A DNA stretch of 64,000 nucleotides from Kitasatospora arboriphila (GCF_000717275.1 NZ_JNYV01000003.1:620001-684000), one strand, 5' to 3'. Numbered from the stretch's first letter, positions 8,049-19,229 are shown. Program-made: numbers and translations. Notes: generated from the letters alone by a model not told the origin.

Positions 8049-9509
8049 ATGATCGACTACTTCACCGCCGAATCGATCCGGGCCGCCGAGGTGGCAACCG
8101 GAGATCTGTTGGTGCGCGGGGTGTTGATGGGTCGTGCAGCTCGCGCTGTCGCGGATGTGGTTGCGGAAGAACTGGTCTCACGATCAGGTGGGTGTTACGG
8201 ACGCACGGTCGGTGTGCTTGTGGGAGCCGGCGACAACGGTGCGGACGCTCTGTTCGCGGGCGCGCTACTACGTCGGCGGGGCGTCGACGTGCGGGCTGTC
8301 CTGCTTGCCGGCGACCGTACTCACACAAGCGGTCTCGCCGCATTCCGCGGCGCCGGCGGGCGTATCACCGACAGCTTCTCGCCCGACGTCGACGTGGTGA
8401 TCGACGGCATCGTGGGGCTGAGCGGTTCGGGACCACTGCGCCCGGAAGCGGCTCGGATCGTCGGTGAGGTCACCGCGCCCATCGTGGCGGTGGACATCCC
8501 GTCAGGGGTCGACGCGGACACCGGCCAGGTCAACGACCCGGCCGTGCGGGCCGCGGTGACAGTGACATTCGGCGAATACCGGGTGGCTCACGTGCTCGCC
8601 GCACCCCAGTGCGGCCGGATCGTGTTGGCTGACATCGGCATCGAGGCCCACCGCCCGGCTTTGCGGCAGTTGAGCAACGCCGAGGTGGCCGCGATGTGGC
8701 CGGTACCCGGACCATCGGACGACAAATACAGCCAGGGAGTGGTCGGTGTCGTCGCGGGTTCGGCGCGCTATCCGGGGGCCGGCGTGTTGTGCAGCGGGGC
8801 GGCTGTGGCCGCCACCTCAGGAATGGTCCGATACGCCGGAACCGCAGGGCCGCAGGTGCTTTCGCACTTCCCCGAGGTTGTCGCCAGTGATGAGCCGGAC
8901 AAGGCGGGCAAGGTGCAGGCGTGGGTCATCGGGCCCGGCGCCGGAACCGATGACACCGGGATCAGGCGACTGCGACACGTGTTGGACACCGACCTGCCCG
9001 TGCTTGTCGACGCGGACGGACTGACTCTGGTGGCCACCCACCGTGAGCTGCTGACCGCCCGCACCGCACCCACGTTGATCACGCCACACGCCGGGGAGTT
9101 CGCCCGGATCACCGGCCGGCCCCCCGGCGTCGACCGGATCGCGGCCGTGAGGGATCTCGCGGCAGAACTGGGTGCGACCGTGCTCCTCAAGGGGCGGGCG
9201 ACACTGATCGCGGATCCCTCCGGGCAGGTACTGGTGAACGACGCAGGATCGTCGTGGGCCGCCACGGCCGGCGCCGGCGACGTGCTGTCGGGCATCGCAG
9301 GCAGTCTGCTGGCCGCCGGTCTGGAACCGTCGTCTGCCGCGGCTGCGGCAGCGCGAGTACATGCGCTGGCGGCGATCGCGGCGTCTGCGGGAGGGCCGAA
9401 CCACGGCGGCGGGAATGCCCCGATCGGCGCGTCGGCATTGCTGGCGGCGGTGTCGCCCACCTTGCGTGCCCTCCTAGGCGGTGTCGAGTGCGACAATGGT
9501 GGGCGATGA
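8049..9509 (+). CDS. nnr: bifunctional NAD(P)H-hydrate epimerase / ADP-dependent dehydratase
   Basis: 486 residues. It repairs hydrated NADH and NADPH: the N-terminal YjeF domain (about 1-210, with VGAGDNGADALFAGALL) epimerises NAD(P)HX, and the C-terminal ribokinase-like domain (about 220-480) dehydrates it. The C-terminal nucleotide-binding signature NDAGSSWAATAGAGDVLSG is present near 400. It starts 14 bases after glmS and overlaps alr by four bases (ATGA), so the genes are probably cotranscribed. Order and fusion match M. tuberculosis Rv3433c. Confidence 0.95.
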   Translation: MIDYFTAESIRAAEVATGDLLVRGVLMGRAARAVADVVAEELVSRSGGCYGRTVGVLVGAGDNGADALFAGALLRRRGVDVRAVLLAGDRTHTSGLAAFRGAGGRITDSFSPDVDVVIDGIVGLSGSGPLRPEAARIVGEVTAPIVAVDIPSGVDADTGQVNDPAVRAAVTVTFGEYRVAHVLAAPQCGRIVLADIGIEAHRPALRQLSNAEVAAMWPVPGPSDDKYSQGVVGVVAGSARYPGAGVLCSGAAVAATSGMVRYAGTAGPQVLSHFPEVVASDEPDKAGKVQAWVIGPGAGTDDTGIRRLRHVLDTDLPVLVDADGLTLVATHRELLTARTAPTLITPHAGEFARITGRPPGVDRIAAVRDLAAELGATVLLKGRATLIADPSGQVLVNDAGSSWAATAGAGDVLSGIAGSLLAAGLEPSSAAAAAARVHALAAIAASAGGPNHGGGNAPIGASALLAAVSPTLRALLGGVECDNGGR

Positions 9510-10681
9510 ATTCTCCGGCGCTCGAGGCCCGCATCGACTTGTCGGCGGTTGCCCACAACATCGAGGTCCTGCAGTCACACACCACCGCTGCGCTGATGCC
9601 TGTGCTCAAAGCGGACGCGTACGGTCACGGCGCCGTGCAGGTCGCTGCCGCGGTGATGAGCGCTGGTGCGGCCGAGATCGGGCTCGCGACCATCGACGAA
9701 GCGCTGGCGTTGCGTAGGGGCGGGATCGACGCGCCTCTGCTGGCCTGGCTGCATGGCAGTTCGGCGGACTTCGGTGCTGCGATCGAGGCCGACGTGCAGA
9801 TCGGTGTCTCCTCACCCCGCGAGCTGACCGCGGTCGTCGAGGCGGCTCGCACGGTGGGCCGCACCGCGTCGGTCACCGTCAAGGTCGACACCGGCCTGGC
9901 CCGTAACGGGGTGGCGGCAGATGAGTGGGACGAGCTGCGGGACGGCGTCGCAACTGCCTCGGCGGAGCAATCGATCGTGCTACGTGGAGTGATGTCCCAC
10001 CTCGTGCGCGGGGATGAACCCGGCCATCCACTCAACAGCCTGCAAGGCGAACGCCTCGATGAGGCCGTGGCCGACCTGCGCCGCATCGGCGTGGGTCCAC
10101 AGATCGTCCACATCGCCAATTCGGCGGCCACGCTCACCAGGCCCGACCTGAGCCGAGACCTCGCCAGGCCCGGCATCGCCGTATACGGCCGATCACCTGC
10201 CCCGGACCTCGGGGACTTCGGTTTGATCCCGGTGATGACTCTCTCGGCTGAAGTCTTGTCGGTCAAGAAAATCCCGGCAGGTCAAGGTGTTTCGTATAGT
10301 CACACGTGGACCGCACCGAGCGACACCACCGTTGCGTTGCTGCCGGCAGGCTACGCGGACGGGGTTCCGCGACTGCTGTCGAACACCCTGCGGGTGCACA
10401 TCAACGGCCGGAGCTTTCCGAATGTCGGACGTGTCTGCATGGACCAGATGGTCGTCGACCTCGGCGCGGACGGCGGCGGTGTCGAAGTGGGTGATCGCGC
10501 GGTGCTGTTCGGTACGGGGGAGCATGGTGGACCCACCGCTCTCGAGTGGGCCGAGGCCATCGGCACCATCGACTACGAGATCGTCTCCGGAATCCGTGGG
10601 CGGGCGGTGCGGACGTATGTCGGTGCTCCTGCGCCGATTACAAACGGCCGCCACACACCCGTCGCGACGGGGCCCGGCTGA
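9506..10681 (+). CDS. alr: alanine racemase
   Basis: 391 residues. PLP-dependent interconversion of L- and D-alanine for peptidoglycan. The start is the ATG at 9506, overlapping the nnr stop; the open frame upstream is the shadow of nnr. The PLP lysine is Lys35 in VLKADAYGHG, and the second catalytic base is the tyrosine in GQGVSYSHTW near residue 265. The C-terminal beta domain ends in RTYVGAPAP. The stop overlaps the next start by one base. Confidence 0.97.
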   Translation: MNSPALEARIDLSAVAHNIEVLQSHTTAALMPVLKADAYGHGAVQVAAAVMSAGAAEIGLATIDEALALRRGGIDAPLLAWLHGSSADFGAAIEADVQIGVSSPRELTAVVEAARTVGRTASVTVKVDTGLARNGVAADEWDELRDGVATASAEQSIVLRGVMSHLVRGDEPGHPLNSLQGERLDEAVADLRRIGVGPQIVHIANSAATLTRPDLSRDLARPGIAVYGRSPAPDLGDFGLIPVMTLSAEVLSVKKIPAGQGVSYSHTWTAPSDTTVALLPAGYADGVPRLLSNTLRVHINGRSFPNVGRVCMDQMVVDLGADGGGVEVGDRAVLFGTGEHGGPTALEWAEAIGTIDYEIVSGIRGRAVRTYVGAPAPITNGRHTPVATGPG

Positions 10682-11727
10682 TGGAGCGCACCGGACGCTG
10701 GGAGATCTTGGCCGGTACCGCCGGCATCGCGACTCTGGGCGCTCTCGCCGTGGGGGCGGCAGCGCGTTCGCTGACGCGGCGGCACCCCACCACCGACCCC
10801 AACTCCATCGAGGACTTCGGGTCGATCTACAACGATCGCGCGAGCATCGTGGCCGCCGATGATGGTGTGCCGCTGGCTGTTCGGGAAGCCGGTCCGGGAG
10901 ATGCGCCGCTCACCGTCGTTTTTGTCCACGGCTTCTGCCTACGCATGTCCACGTGGCACTTCCAGCGCCGCGATCTCGCGCAGACGTGGGGTGACGACGT
11001 CCGCATGGTTTTCTTCGATCACCGGGGGCACGGTGAGTCTGCGCAGGCGACCGCGGGCTCGTGCACCATCACGCAGATGGCCGCGGACCTCGAAACCGTT
11101 CTGCGCGTAGTTGTTCCGAAGGGGCCCGTGGTGCTGGTGGGGCACTCGATGGGCGGCATGGCGATCATGGCGTTGGCCAGCAGACGGCCGGAGCTGTTCG
11201 GGTCGAAAGTGGTCGGTGCCGGATTCGTGGCGAGCGCAGCCCACGGGATCACGCAGGCCGGATTGGGACGTGGACTGCAGAATCCGCTGGTCGACGCCTT
11301 TCGGCTGTCCGTCCGGCAGGCCCCGCGAGCGGTGGAGGCAGGCCGGGGCGTGACGAGGATGCTGATGGCCCCGGTACTGACCGCGGGCAGTTTCGGCTCT
11401 ACATACCATTCTCCCGCCGTGATCGAGTTCACCGAATCGGTCATCCAGAACACCAGGATCGACACGGTCGTCAACTTCTTGCGTGCTCTCGAGGAGCACG
11501 ACGAGACCTCCGGGCTCCCGGTGCTCTCCGCGGTCCCGACGATGGTTGTGTGCGGGTACGAAGACAAGGTCACGCCGGTGGCGAACTCGGTGGAACTGCA
11601 CAACCGTCTGGGCAAGAACTGCGAACTGATCGGCGTTGCCGAGTGCGGCCACATGGTGATGATGGAGAACCCGCCGGCAGTCAACGACGCGATCAGCGGG
11701 CTCATCGGGCGGGTACAGCGGCCGTGA
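10681..11727 (+). CDS. membrane-anchored alpha/beta hydrolase
   Basis: 348 residues. One N-terminal helix (about 8-29) precedes an alpha/beta-hydrolase domain. The oxyanion segment is FVHGFCLR, the nucleophile elbow is GHSMGG (Ser about 160), the acid is in CGYEDKVTP and the histidine in CGHMVMME. Substrate unknown; related proteins are annotated as lipases or esterases. It sits between alr and tsaE with 1- and 4-base overlaps and so is part of the same operon. A gene of this type often sits here in Gordonia and Rhodococcus relatives but not in M. tuberculosis. Confidence 0.85.
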   Translation: MERTGRWEILAGTAGIATLGALAVGAAARSLTRRHPTTDPNSIEDFGSIYNDRASIVAADDGVPLAVREAGPGDAPLTVVFVHGFCLRMSTWHFQRRDLAQTWGDDVRMVFFDHRGHGESAQATAGSCTITQMAADLETVLRVVVPKGPVVLVGHSMGGMAIMALASRRPELFGSKVVGAGFVASAAHGITQAGLGRGLQNPLVDAFRLSVRQAPRAVEAGRGVTRMLMAPVLTAGSFGSTYHSPAVIEFTESVIQNTRIDTVVNFLRALEEHDETSGLPVLSAVPTMVVCGYEDKVTPVANSVELHNRLGKNCELIGVAECGHMVMMENPPAVNDAISGLIGRVQRP

Positions 11728-12185
11728 CATCAGACGACCAGGCTGACTTCGAGCAGGAGATCCTGCCGACGGTGCAGGACACCGAGGCGTTCGGACGTAC
11801 CCTGGCTGCCGGCCTGGGCGCGGGAGATCTGGTGATCCTCGACGGGCCACTCGGCGCGGGCAAGACCGCTCTGGCACGGGGGATCGGGGCAGGTCTCGGC
11901 GTGCAGGGTCGCGTCACCTCACCCACGTTCATCATCGCGAGGGAGCACCGGCCGGGGCCGGGAGGTGGACCGGCGATGGTTCACGTCGATGCCTATCGGC
12001 TGGGTGGTCTGGAGGAACTCGACGCCCTCGACCTCGACACCGACCTCACCGACTCCGTGGTGGTCGTCGAATGGGGGGAGGGGGTGGCGGAACGGCTGAG
12101 TGGACGTCATCTGCTCGTTCGCCTCCGCCGCGACCTCGACACCGACGAGCGCACCGTCAACTACGGCTGGATCACTCGCGGCTGA
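11724..12185 (+). CDS. tsaE: tRNA threonylcarbamoyladenosine biosynthesis ATPase TsaE
   Basis: 153 residues from the GTG at 11724, which overlaps the preceding stop. A P-loop ATPase that drives turnover of the TsaB-TsaD complex in making t6A37 on ANN-decoding tRNAs. The Walker A motif is GPLGAGKT (about 36-43), with the typical TSPTF motif near 64 and HVDAYRL near 85. Its partners tsaB and tsaD follow within 2.3 kb. Confidence 0.95.
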   Translation: MTSDDQADFEQEILPTVQDTEAFGRTLAAGLGAGDLVILDGPLGAGKTALARGIGAGLGVQGRVTSPTFIIAREHRPGPGGGPAMVHVDAYRLGGLEELDALDLDTDLTDSVVVVEWGEGVAERLSGRHLLVRLRRDLDTDERTVNYGWITRG

Positions 12186-12245
12186 CGCAGTCGGCGACGT
12201 CCGGTCGCCACGGCGCGTCGGCCGTCACGGGTAGGCTGGCTGATC

Positions 12246-12947
12246 GTGCTTGTCCTCGCAGTCGATACCGCAACGCCCGAGGTCGTGACCGGGATCGTGG
12301 AACTCGATACCGGCACGGCCGGCTCAGCGCCCGGCCGGCTCGCCGTGCGGTCCGAACGTGTGGAGACCACCACGCGGGGCCACGCTGAAATCCTCACCAC
12401 CCGCATCCTCGAGTGCTTGGAAGAAGCGGGTGTCACCAGGGCAGACCTGGACGCAGTTGTGGTGGGACAAGGTCCCGGACCGTTCACCGGGTTGCGTGTC
12501 GGGCTGGCCACCGGCGCTGCCTTCGCCGATGCGCTGGGCGTCGATGTCCACGGAGTGTGCTCGCTGGACGCGATCGCGGTCGCGGCGAGCGACGTCGACT
12601 CTCTACTCGTTGTGACCGACGCGCGCCGCCGGGAGGTCTACTGGGCGCGGTACGCACGTGGCGCCCGTACCGACGGTCCGGACGTCATGGCTCCCGCCGA
12701 TCTCGCTGCCACGCTCGAGCACGCAGCGGCGACCTCGCCGGGCTCGGCGGTCATCGACGCGATTGCCGGGTCTCCCGCTCATACCGCGCTTTTCGATTAT
12801 CCGGTGCTCACCGCCACAGCTCCCACGGCCATCGGACTGGTTCAGGTGGCGTTGCCAGGACTCCTGTCGAGGACGCCACCCGCGCCGTTGACGCCGCTGT
12901 ACCTTCGTCGACCGGATGCCGTGGAACTCAAGGACCGCAAGAAATGA
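12246..12947 (+). CDS. tsaB: tRNA threonylcarbamoyladenosine biosynthesis protein TsaB
   Basis: 233 residues, GTG start. ASKHA-fold partner that dimerises with TsaD; it is not the catalytic subunit. It begins LVLAVDTATPEVVTG and has the GQGPGPFTGLRVG segment near 77 typical of TsaB. A gap of 60 bases separates it from tsaE. It overlaps rimI by four bases (ATGA). Confidence 0.95.
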   Translation: MLVLAVDTATPEVVTGIVELDTGTAGSAPGRLAVRSERVETTTRGHAEILTTRILECLEEAGVTRADLDAVVVGQGPGPFTGLRVGLATGAAFADALGVDVHGVCSLDAIAVAASDVDSLLVVTDARRREVYWARYARGARTDGPDVMAPADLAATLEHAAATSPGSAVIDAIAGSPAHTALFDYPVLTATAPTAIGLVQVALPGLLSRTPPAPLTPLYLRRPDAVELKDRKK

Positions 12948-13438
12948 CCTCGTCGAAAGTGGAGATCGGACCACTTCTCCCTCGCGACGCGGCCCGTTGC
13001 GCGGCCATCGAGAGCCTGCTGTTCGCGGGCGACTCGCCGTGGCCCGCGCAAGCATTTCGCGCCGAGATCTCAACTCGACACAATCACTACTTCGCGGCCC
13101 GTGACGGCGACGACCTGGTCGGCTACGCGGGTATCTCCGTGCTCGGACCGGAGGGCGACCACGAGTGTGAGATCCATACGATCGCGGTCGCCCCGGAGCA
13201 TCAGGGACACGGTCACGGACGGGATCTGCTCGCGGCGCTGCTCGAGATCGCGGACAAGCGTCGGGCGCCGGTGTTCCTCGAGGTGCGTACCGACAACGAG
13301 GCGGCCATCAACTTGTACCGCCGCAACGGTTTTGAGATCGTGGGAACCCGGAAGGGCTACTACCAGCCCAGCGGGGCAGACGCGTACACGATGCGGCGTG
13401 AGCAGAGATCAGCCCCGCCCGAGGGAGGCCGACCATGA
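12944..13438 (+). CDS. rimI: ribosomal protein bS18 alanine N-acetyltransferase
   Basis: 164 residues. GNAT acetyltransferase. The acetyl-CoA loop is represented by [15 protein letters not shown] (about 80-94), and the C-terminal part has [14 protein letters not shown]. It overlaps both tsaB and tsaD by four bases. In E. coli RimI acetylates the N-terminus of bS18; the mycobacterial enzyme is broader in its N-terminal substrates. Confidence 0.92.
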   Translation: MTSSKVEIGPLLPRDAARCAAIESLLFAGDSPWPAQAFRAEISTRHNHYFAARDGDDLVGYAGISVLGPEGDHECEIHTIAVAPEHQGHGHGRDLLAALLEIADKRRAPVFLEVRTDNEAAINLYRRNGFEIVGTRKGYYQPSGADAYTMRREQRSAPPEGGRP

Positions 13439-14466
13439 TCGTCCTGGGTATCGAGAGTTCCTGTGACGAAACAGGTGTGGGAGTCGTCCGGTGGAATGCC
13501 GACCGTACGACCACACTGCTGGCCGACGAGGTGGCCTCCAGTGTCGATGAGCATGCCCGATATGGGGGAGTGGTACCCGAAGTCGCCTCCCGCGCACATC
13601 TGGAAGCCATCGTCCCCACCATGCGGCGCGCGCTCGCGACGGCGGACATCCGAGTGCCCGACGCCGTGGCGGTGACCATCGGTCCGGGACTTGCCGGTGC
13701 GCTGCTCGTAGGGGTTGCGGCAGCGAAAGCCTATGCGGCGGCGTGGGATGTGCCGCTGTACGCGGTGAACCACCTCGGCGGACACGTTGCGGTCGACACC
13801 CTCGAACACGGCCCGATGCCGCCCTGCGTGGCGCTGTTGGTGTCGGGCGGGCACACACACCTGTTGCACGTCGACGACCTCGGTGCGCCCATCGTGGAGT
13901 TGGGCACGACGGTCGACGACGCCGCCGGTGAAGCGTTCGACAAGGTGGCCCGCTTGCTGGGCCTCGGATTCCCGGGTGGGCCGGCACTCGATGCGGCTGC
14001 AGCTCAGGGTGATCCGAACGCCATCCGGTTCCCCAGGGGCATGACCGGTCCACGAGATGCGCGGCATGACTTCTCGTTCAGCGGTCTCAAGACTGCGGTT
14101 GCCCGATACGTGGAGCAATGCCGCCGTGATGGTGTCGAGCCGCCCGTCGCGGATATCGCGGCGTCTTTCCAGGAAGCGGTGGCCGACGTACTGACCATGA
14201 AGGCCGTGCGGGCATGCAGAGACGTCGGTGTGGACACGTTGGTGCTCGGCGGCGGCGCGACCGCGAACTCGAGAATCCGGTCGCTCGCGCGAGAACGCTG
14301 TGACGACGCCGGGATCACGCTGAGGGTTCCTAAGCCGCGGTTGTGCACCGACAACGGCGTGATGATCGCGACCCTGGGTGCTCACGTGATCGCCGGTGGG
14401 GCCGCCCCGTCAGATCTCACGGTGGCCACCGACCCGGGTCTGTCGGTGCAGGTCAGCAACTACTGA
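13435..14466 (+). CDS. tsaD: tRNA threonylcarbamoyltransferase TsaD
   Basis: 343 residues. Catalytic subunit that transfers threonylcarbamoyl from its adenylate to A37 of tRNA. It begins [15 protein letters not shown]; the metal ligands are His113 and His117 (NHLGGHV), and the nucleotide-binding GGGATANS is near 264. It is last in the nnr-to-tsaD run, where all spacings are overlaps or 60 bases or less. Confidence 0.97.
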   Translation: MIVLGIESSCDETGVGVVRWNADRTTTLLADEVASSVDEHARYGGVVPEVASRAHLEAIVPTMRRALATADIRVPDAVAVTIGPGLAGALLVGVAAAKAYAAAWDVPLYAVNHLGGHVAVDTLEHGPMPPCVALLVSGGHTHLLHVDDLGAPIVELGTTVDDAAGEAFDKVARLLGLGFPGGPALDAAAAQGDPNAIRFPRGMTGPRDARHDFSFSGLKTAVARYVEQCRRDGVEPPVADIAASFQEAVADVLTMKAVRACRDVGVDTLVLGGGATANSRIRSLARERCDDAGITLRVPKPRLCTDNGVMIATLGAHVIAGGAAPSDLTVATDPGLSVQVSNY

Positions 14467-14473
14467 TCCGCGT

Positions 14474-14914
14474 TCAGCTATGTGGGCCTTGGTTCACTTC
14501 GATTGCGCCGCAGATCGATCCGGATGAATGGCATTCGGCCTCGGCACGGAGGATGGCCCGCTGTACGGGCTTGGCCGCCTCGTACCTGGCTCGCCCCTCG
14601 TCGGTGAGCTGTGTGAAGACGGAGCGGCGGTCTTGGGGACACATCGATCGGCATGCCAACCCGTCTTTTTCGAGCCCGGCCACGAGACGAGACAGGGCGC
14701 TTTGACTCAGGTGGACTGATCCGGCGAGCTCGCTCATCCTGAGTTTGCAGTCGTCCGCGGCCGAGAGGAGCTCGAGAACCTCGAACTCACTGTTCGAGAT
14801 CTGTTGTGCTGCTTGCAATTCCCGGTCCAGATCGCACTGGAGGCGGTGGTAGCGCACCGACAGCGAATGCCAGGCCTGGGCCAGGTCGTCGTCGCTCCGG
14901 TGCGGGGTCGGCAT
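14474..14914 (-). CDS. MarR-family transcriptional regulator
   Basis: 146 residues. Winged-helix regulator with the MarR pattern: the recognition region MSELAGSVHLSQSALSRLVAGLE (about 59-81, written here in one piece only as positions and ends) and the wing with CPQDRRSVFTQLTDEGR. It is divergent from the MFS exporter across 86 bases and probably represses it and itself, with release by a ligand that the pump exports. Cys91 lies near the wing; redox sensing is possible but not shown. Confidence 0.9.
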   Translation of the reverse strand: MPTPHRSDDDLAQAWHSLSVRYHRLQCDLDRELQAAQQISNSEFEVLELLSAADDCKLRMSELAGSVHLSQSALSRLVAGLEKDGLACRSMCPQDRRSVFTQLTDEGRARYEAAKPVQRAILRAEAECHSSGSICGAIEVNQGPHS

Positions 14915-14920
14915 AAGGGC

Positions 14921-14992
14921 ATCGTATCAGATGCAATCACATCATGTTCGTATGCATTTTATGTAGACACATTAGATGCACATGCATATAGT
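14921..14992. promoter_or_regulatory. divergent promoter region of marR and the MFS exporter, with operator-like palindrome
   Basis: An AT-rich stretch in GC-rich DNA. On the plus strand TAGACA (14964-14969), a 17-base spacer and TATAGT (14987-14992) form a strong vegetative promoter. Transcription would start at about 14999-15001, at the exporter's ATG, so that mRNA is probably leaderless. The inverted repeat ATGT-AGAC-ACAT (14961-14972) covers the -35 box and is the best MarR operator candidate. On the minus strand TACGAT (14926-14921) lies 6 bases before the marR ATG and would also give a leaderless transcript. Repeated TGCA/ATGCA motifs lie between. Confidence 0.6.
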
Positions 14993-15000
14993 TCTGGACC

Positions 15001-16527
15001 ATGACGGTTGAAACCACACCCGAAGACCCGAAGATCCAAGAACCCAGAACGAAAGAAGAGAAGGAGTTGACGGCCGGCGACGCGCCGGCCACCGAGCACG
15101 TCACGTCTGCCGGCGGATGGACCGGCAAGACCTGGTTGTTGCTGGTGGTTCTCGCCGGCGCGCTGTTCCTCGACGGGCTCGACGTCTCGATGGTGGGGGT
15201 TGCGCTCCCTTCGATGGGCTCCGAACTCGCCATGGACCAGGCGCAGCTGCAGTGGATCGTCAGCGGGTACGTCCTCGGCTACGGCGGCCTGCTGCTACTG
15301 GGAGGTAGAGCCAGCGATCTACTCGGCCGTCGAAGGGTGTTCCTCACGGCACTGGCCGTGTTCGGCGTCGCCTCGGTCGTCAGCGCGGCGACCGAGATCG
15401 ATACCCTGATCATCGCGCTGCGTTTCGTCAAAGGCGTGGCCGCGGCCTTCACGGTGCCCGCAGGCCTGTCGATCATCACCACGACCTTCGCCGAGGGGCC
15501 GGCCCGCAACAAAGCACTGTCGATCTACACCGTGTGCGGTGCCAGCGGGTTCTCCCTGGGCCTCGTCTTCGGTGGACTGCTCACCGAATTGTCCTGGCGC
15601 GCAACACTGATCTTCCCCGGCCCCGTTGCGTTGCTGCTGCTCGTGGTGGGTGCCCGGGTGATCGCGAAGTCGCCACGCGCGGCGTTCAACTGGTCGCACT
15701 TCGACGTCATCGGCGCGGTCACGAGTACATCTGCGCTGTTGATACTCGTGTTCGCCGTGGTGCAGGCGCCTGAGGTCGGCTGGGCAGCGACGTCGACCGT
15801 CGTCATGTTTGTCATCGCGGGCCTGCTCGCGGCGGCCTTCATCGCGGTGGAGGTGCGGCACAAACACCCCCTGCTCCGCCTGGGGATCCTGCGGTCGATC
15901 ACGCTCGTGCACGCCAACCTGTCGGCCGCGGCGATGTTCGGTGGCTATGTGGCCTTCCAATTCGTCGTCACGCTGTACCTGCAGGACTCTCTGGGATGGT
16001 CGCCGATCGAGATGGCCCTCGGGTTCCTGCCCGCCGGTGTGCTCGTGGTGGCCAGCGCGTTCTTCATGGACCGGGTGCTCGACCGCGTGAGCACCAAGCT
16101 GCTCATCGCGGGCGGTTTCGTGGCGTTCCTCATCGGATACCTGTGGTTCCTCCGCGTGGAGCCGGGTATGAACTACTTCGTCTTCCTGTTACCGACCATC
16201 CTGTTCCTCGGCATCGGGTTCGCGGCCACGTTCCCCTCGGTCAACTCCCAGGCCACCGCCGGTGTGTCCGACGACGAGCAGGGGCTGGCCTCGGGTCTTG
16301 TCAACACCAGCATCCAGATCGGTGGTGCGCTGATGATGGCGGTGATCACCGCCATCCTCGGCAGCGCCGAGCCCGCGCGTCCGGGGGAGTTGATCGGCGG
16401 CATGGTTCCGGCCATCACGGTGATCGCAGTGCTGACCGTCGTCGCCCTCGTGTCGACGGTGGGCCTGATCGGATGGGAGCGTCGTCGCGACCGCCCCGTC
16501 GCGACGAAGGTATCCGTCCCGGTATGA
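15001..16527 (+). CDS. MFS drug exporter, DHA2 (EmrB/QacA) family
   Basis: 508 residues, with about 14 predicted membrane helices after a hydrophilic N-terminus of about 38 residues. It has the DHA2 features LDVSMVGVALPSM in helix 1, GGRASDLLGRRRV between helices 2 and 3, and WRATLIFPGPVA before helix 6. It probably exports amphipathic or aromatic compounds with the proton gradient. It is controlled by the divergent MarR gene. Substrate cannot be told from sequence. Confidence 0.92.
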   Translation: MTVETTPEDPKIQEPRTKEEKELTAGDAPATEHVTSAGGWTGKTWLLLVVLAGALFLDGLDVSMVGVALPSMGSELAMDQAQLQWIVSGYVLGYGGLLLLGGRASDLLGRRRVFLTALAVFGVASVVSAATEIDTLIIALRFVKGVAAAFTVPAGLSIITTTFAEGPARNKALSIYTVCGASGFSLGLVFGGLLTELSWRATLIFPGPVALLLLVVGARVIAKSPRAAFNWSHFDVIGAVTSTSALLILVFAVVQAPEVGWAATSTVVMFVIAGLLAAAFIAVEVRHKHPLLRLGILRSITLVHANLSAAAMFGGYVAFQFVVTLYLQDSLGWSPIEMALGFLPAGVLVVASAFFMDRVLDRVSTKLLIAGGFVAFLIGYLWFLRVEPGMNYFVFLLPTILFLGIGFAATFPSVNSQATAGVSDDEQGLASGLVNTSIQIGGALMMAVITAILGSAEPARPGELIGGMVPAITVIAVLTVVALVSTVGLIGWERRRDRPVATKVSVPV

Positions 16528-16554
16528 GAAGTTCGCACACTCTCACCTTGAGTG

Positions 16555-16581
16555 CTGGCACTCGCATGTATAGAGTGCTAG
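16555..16581. promoter_or_regulatory. CIRCE (HrcA) operator of groES-groEL
   Basis: CTGGCACTC - 9 bases (GCATGTATA) - GAGTGCTAG, matching the CIRCE consensus TTAGCACTC-N9-GAGTGCTAA. A further GAGTGCTGG half-site (16550-16558) overlaps its left arm, with a weaker partner (GCACACTC, about 16535) 7 bases upstream, so a second imperfect operator may exist. HrcA binding here would make the chaperonin operon heat-inducible. Confidence 0.9.
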
Positions 16582-16706
16582 TCGGCACCCAGTGAGGTTC
16601 CGGCACCCGCGACGACGGGACCGATCCAGGCGCCGTATACGTTCCGAACAGCTAACAGGGCCCGGTCTTCGGGCCCGAACTATCCCGAAAGTGGAGGGCT
16701 CACATC

Positions 16707-17006
16707 GTGGCGAGCGTGAACATCAAGCCGCTCGAGGACAAGATCCTCGTTCAGGCCAATGAGGCCGAGACGACGACTGCGTCCGGCCTGGTCATCCCCG
16801 ACACGGCCAAGGAAAAGCCGCAAGAGGGCACCGTCGTCGCCGTTGGCGAAGGACGCGTGAACGAGCAGGGCAACCGGATCCCGGTCGACGTCAAAGAAGG
16901 CGACACCGTCATCTACAGCAAGTACGGCGGCACCGAGATCAAGTACTCCGGCGAGGAGTACCTGATCCTGTCGGCGCGTGACGTGCTGGCAGTCATCTCC
17001 AAGTAA
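16707..17006 (+). CDS. groES: co-chaperonin GroES
   Basis: 99 residues from a GTG start with GGAGG 9 bases upstream (16693-16697). Forms the heptameric lid of the GroEL chamber. It begins [15 protein letters not shown] and has the mobile loop [14 protein letters not shown] and the [16 protein letters not shown]-terminal strand. The leader of about 125 bases contains the CIRCE operator. Confidence 0.97.
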   Translation: MASVNIKPLEDKILVQANEAETTTASGLVIPDTAKEKPQEGTVVAVGEGRVNEQGNRIPVDVKEGDTVIYSKYGGTEIKYSGEEYLILSARDVLAVISK

Positions 17007-17019
17007 CTCTGGTTCGACA

Positions 17020-18726
<1,707 letters not shown>

Positions 18727-18742
18727 TTGTTGCCCGACCTCG

Positions 18743-18769
18743 AACGCCCCGGCCAACGGCCGGGGCGTT
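18743..18769 (+). terminator. intrinsic terminator of groES-groEL
   Basis: AACGCCCCGGCC (18743-18754) pairs with GGCCGGGGCGTT (18758-18769) around a 3-base loop and is followed by TGTCGTT. It lies 17 bases after the groEL stop. Confidence 0.85.
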
Positions 18770-18818
18770 TGTCGTTCACCGGTTGTTCGGGTGGTGTTTC
18801 TCGTATTCGTCTTGACAA

Positions 18819-18856
18819 CAAAAGCGAGGAGCCGGTATCAGGCGTCCTCGCTTTTG
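18819..18856. terminator. bidirectional hairpin terminator between groEL and whiB3
   Basis: CAAAAGCGAGGA (18819-18830) pairs with TCCTCGCTTTTG (18845-18856), a perfect 12-bp stem with a 14-base loop. The T-rich arms act as U tracts in both directions. It lies 77 bases beyond the end of the convergent whiB3. Confidence 0.8.
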
Positions 18857-18932
18857 TGAAGATTCATTTGTTTGAGATTGAAATCCAATTCTGTTTTGTT
18901 TCTTTGCGTTGGATTTCGTGGGGTTGCAAAGG

Positions 18933-19229
18933 TCAGCTCGCGATGCGGCGCCCGACTCCGCGCTTCATCAGCATTCCGCGCTCGGACTCGGACAGGCCGC
19001 CCCAAATGCCGTAGGGCTCAGCGACTGCCAGGGCGTGTTCGCGACATTGAGCTACCACGGGGCACTGGTGGCACAGTTCTTTCGCGCGACGTTCCCGCTG
19101 GGCCCGGGCACGGCCACGCTCGCCGTCAGGATGGAAGAACATTGATGAATCGACACCGCGGCACAAGCCCTTCATCTGCCAATCCCAGATGTCGGCATTC
19201 GGTCCGGGAAGGTGGTTCGGCTGAGGCAT
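18933..19229 (-). CDS. whiB3: WhiB3-type [4Fe-4S] redox regulator
   Basis: 98 residues from the ATG at 19229, with GAGGAG 9 bases upstream; the longer open frame is not coding. Cys23, Cys53, Cys56 and Cys62 bind the iron-sulfur cluster (C-x29-C-x2-C-x5-C), and GIWGG (74-78) is the beta-turn that contacts the sigma factor. It begins MPQPNHLPGPNADIW, very close to M. tuberculosis WhiB3, and lies in the same place next to groEL1. WhiB3 senses NO, O2 and reducing stress and adjusts lipid metabolism. Confidence 0.95.
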   Translation of the reverse strand: MPQPNHLPGPNADIWDWQMKGLCRGVDSSMFFHPDGERGRARAQRERRAKELCHQCPVVAQCREHALAVAEPYGIWGGLSESERGMLMKRGVGRRIAS

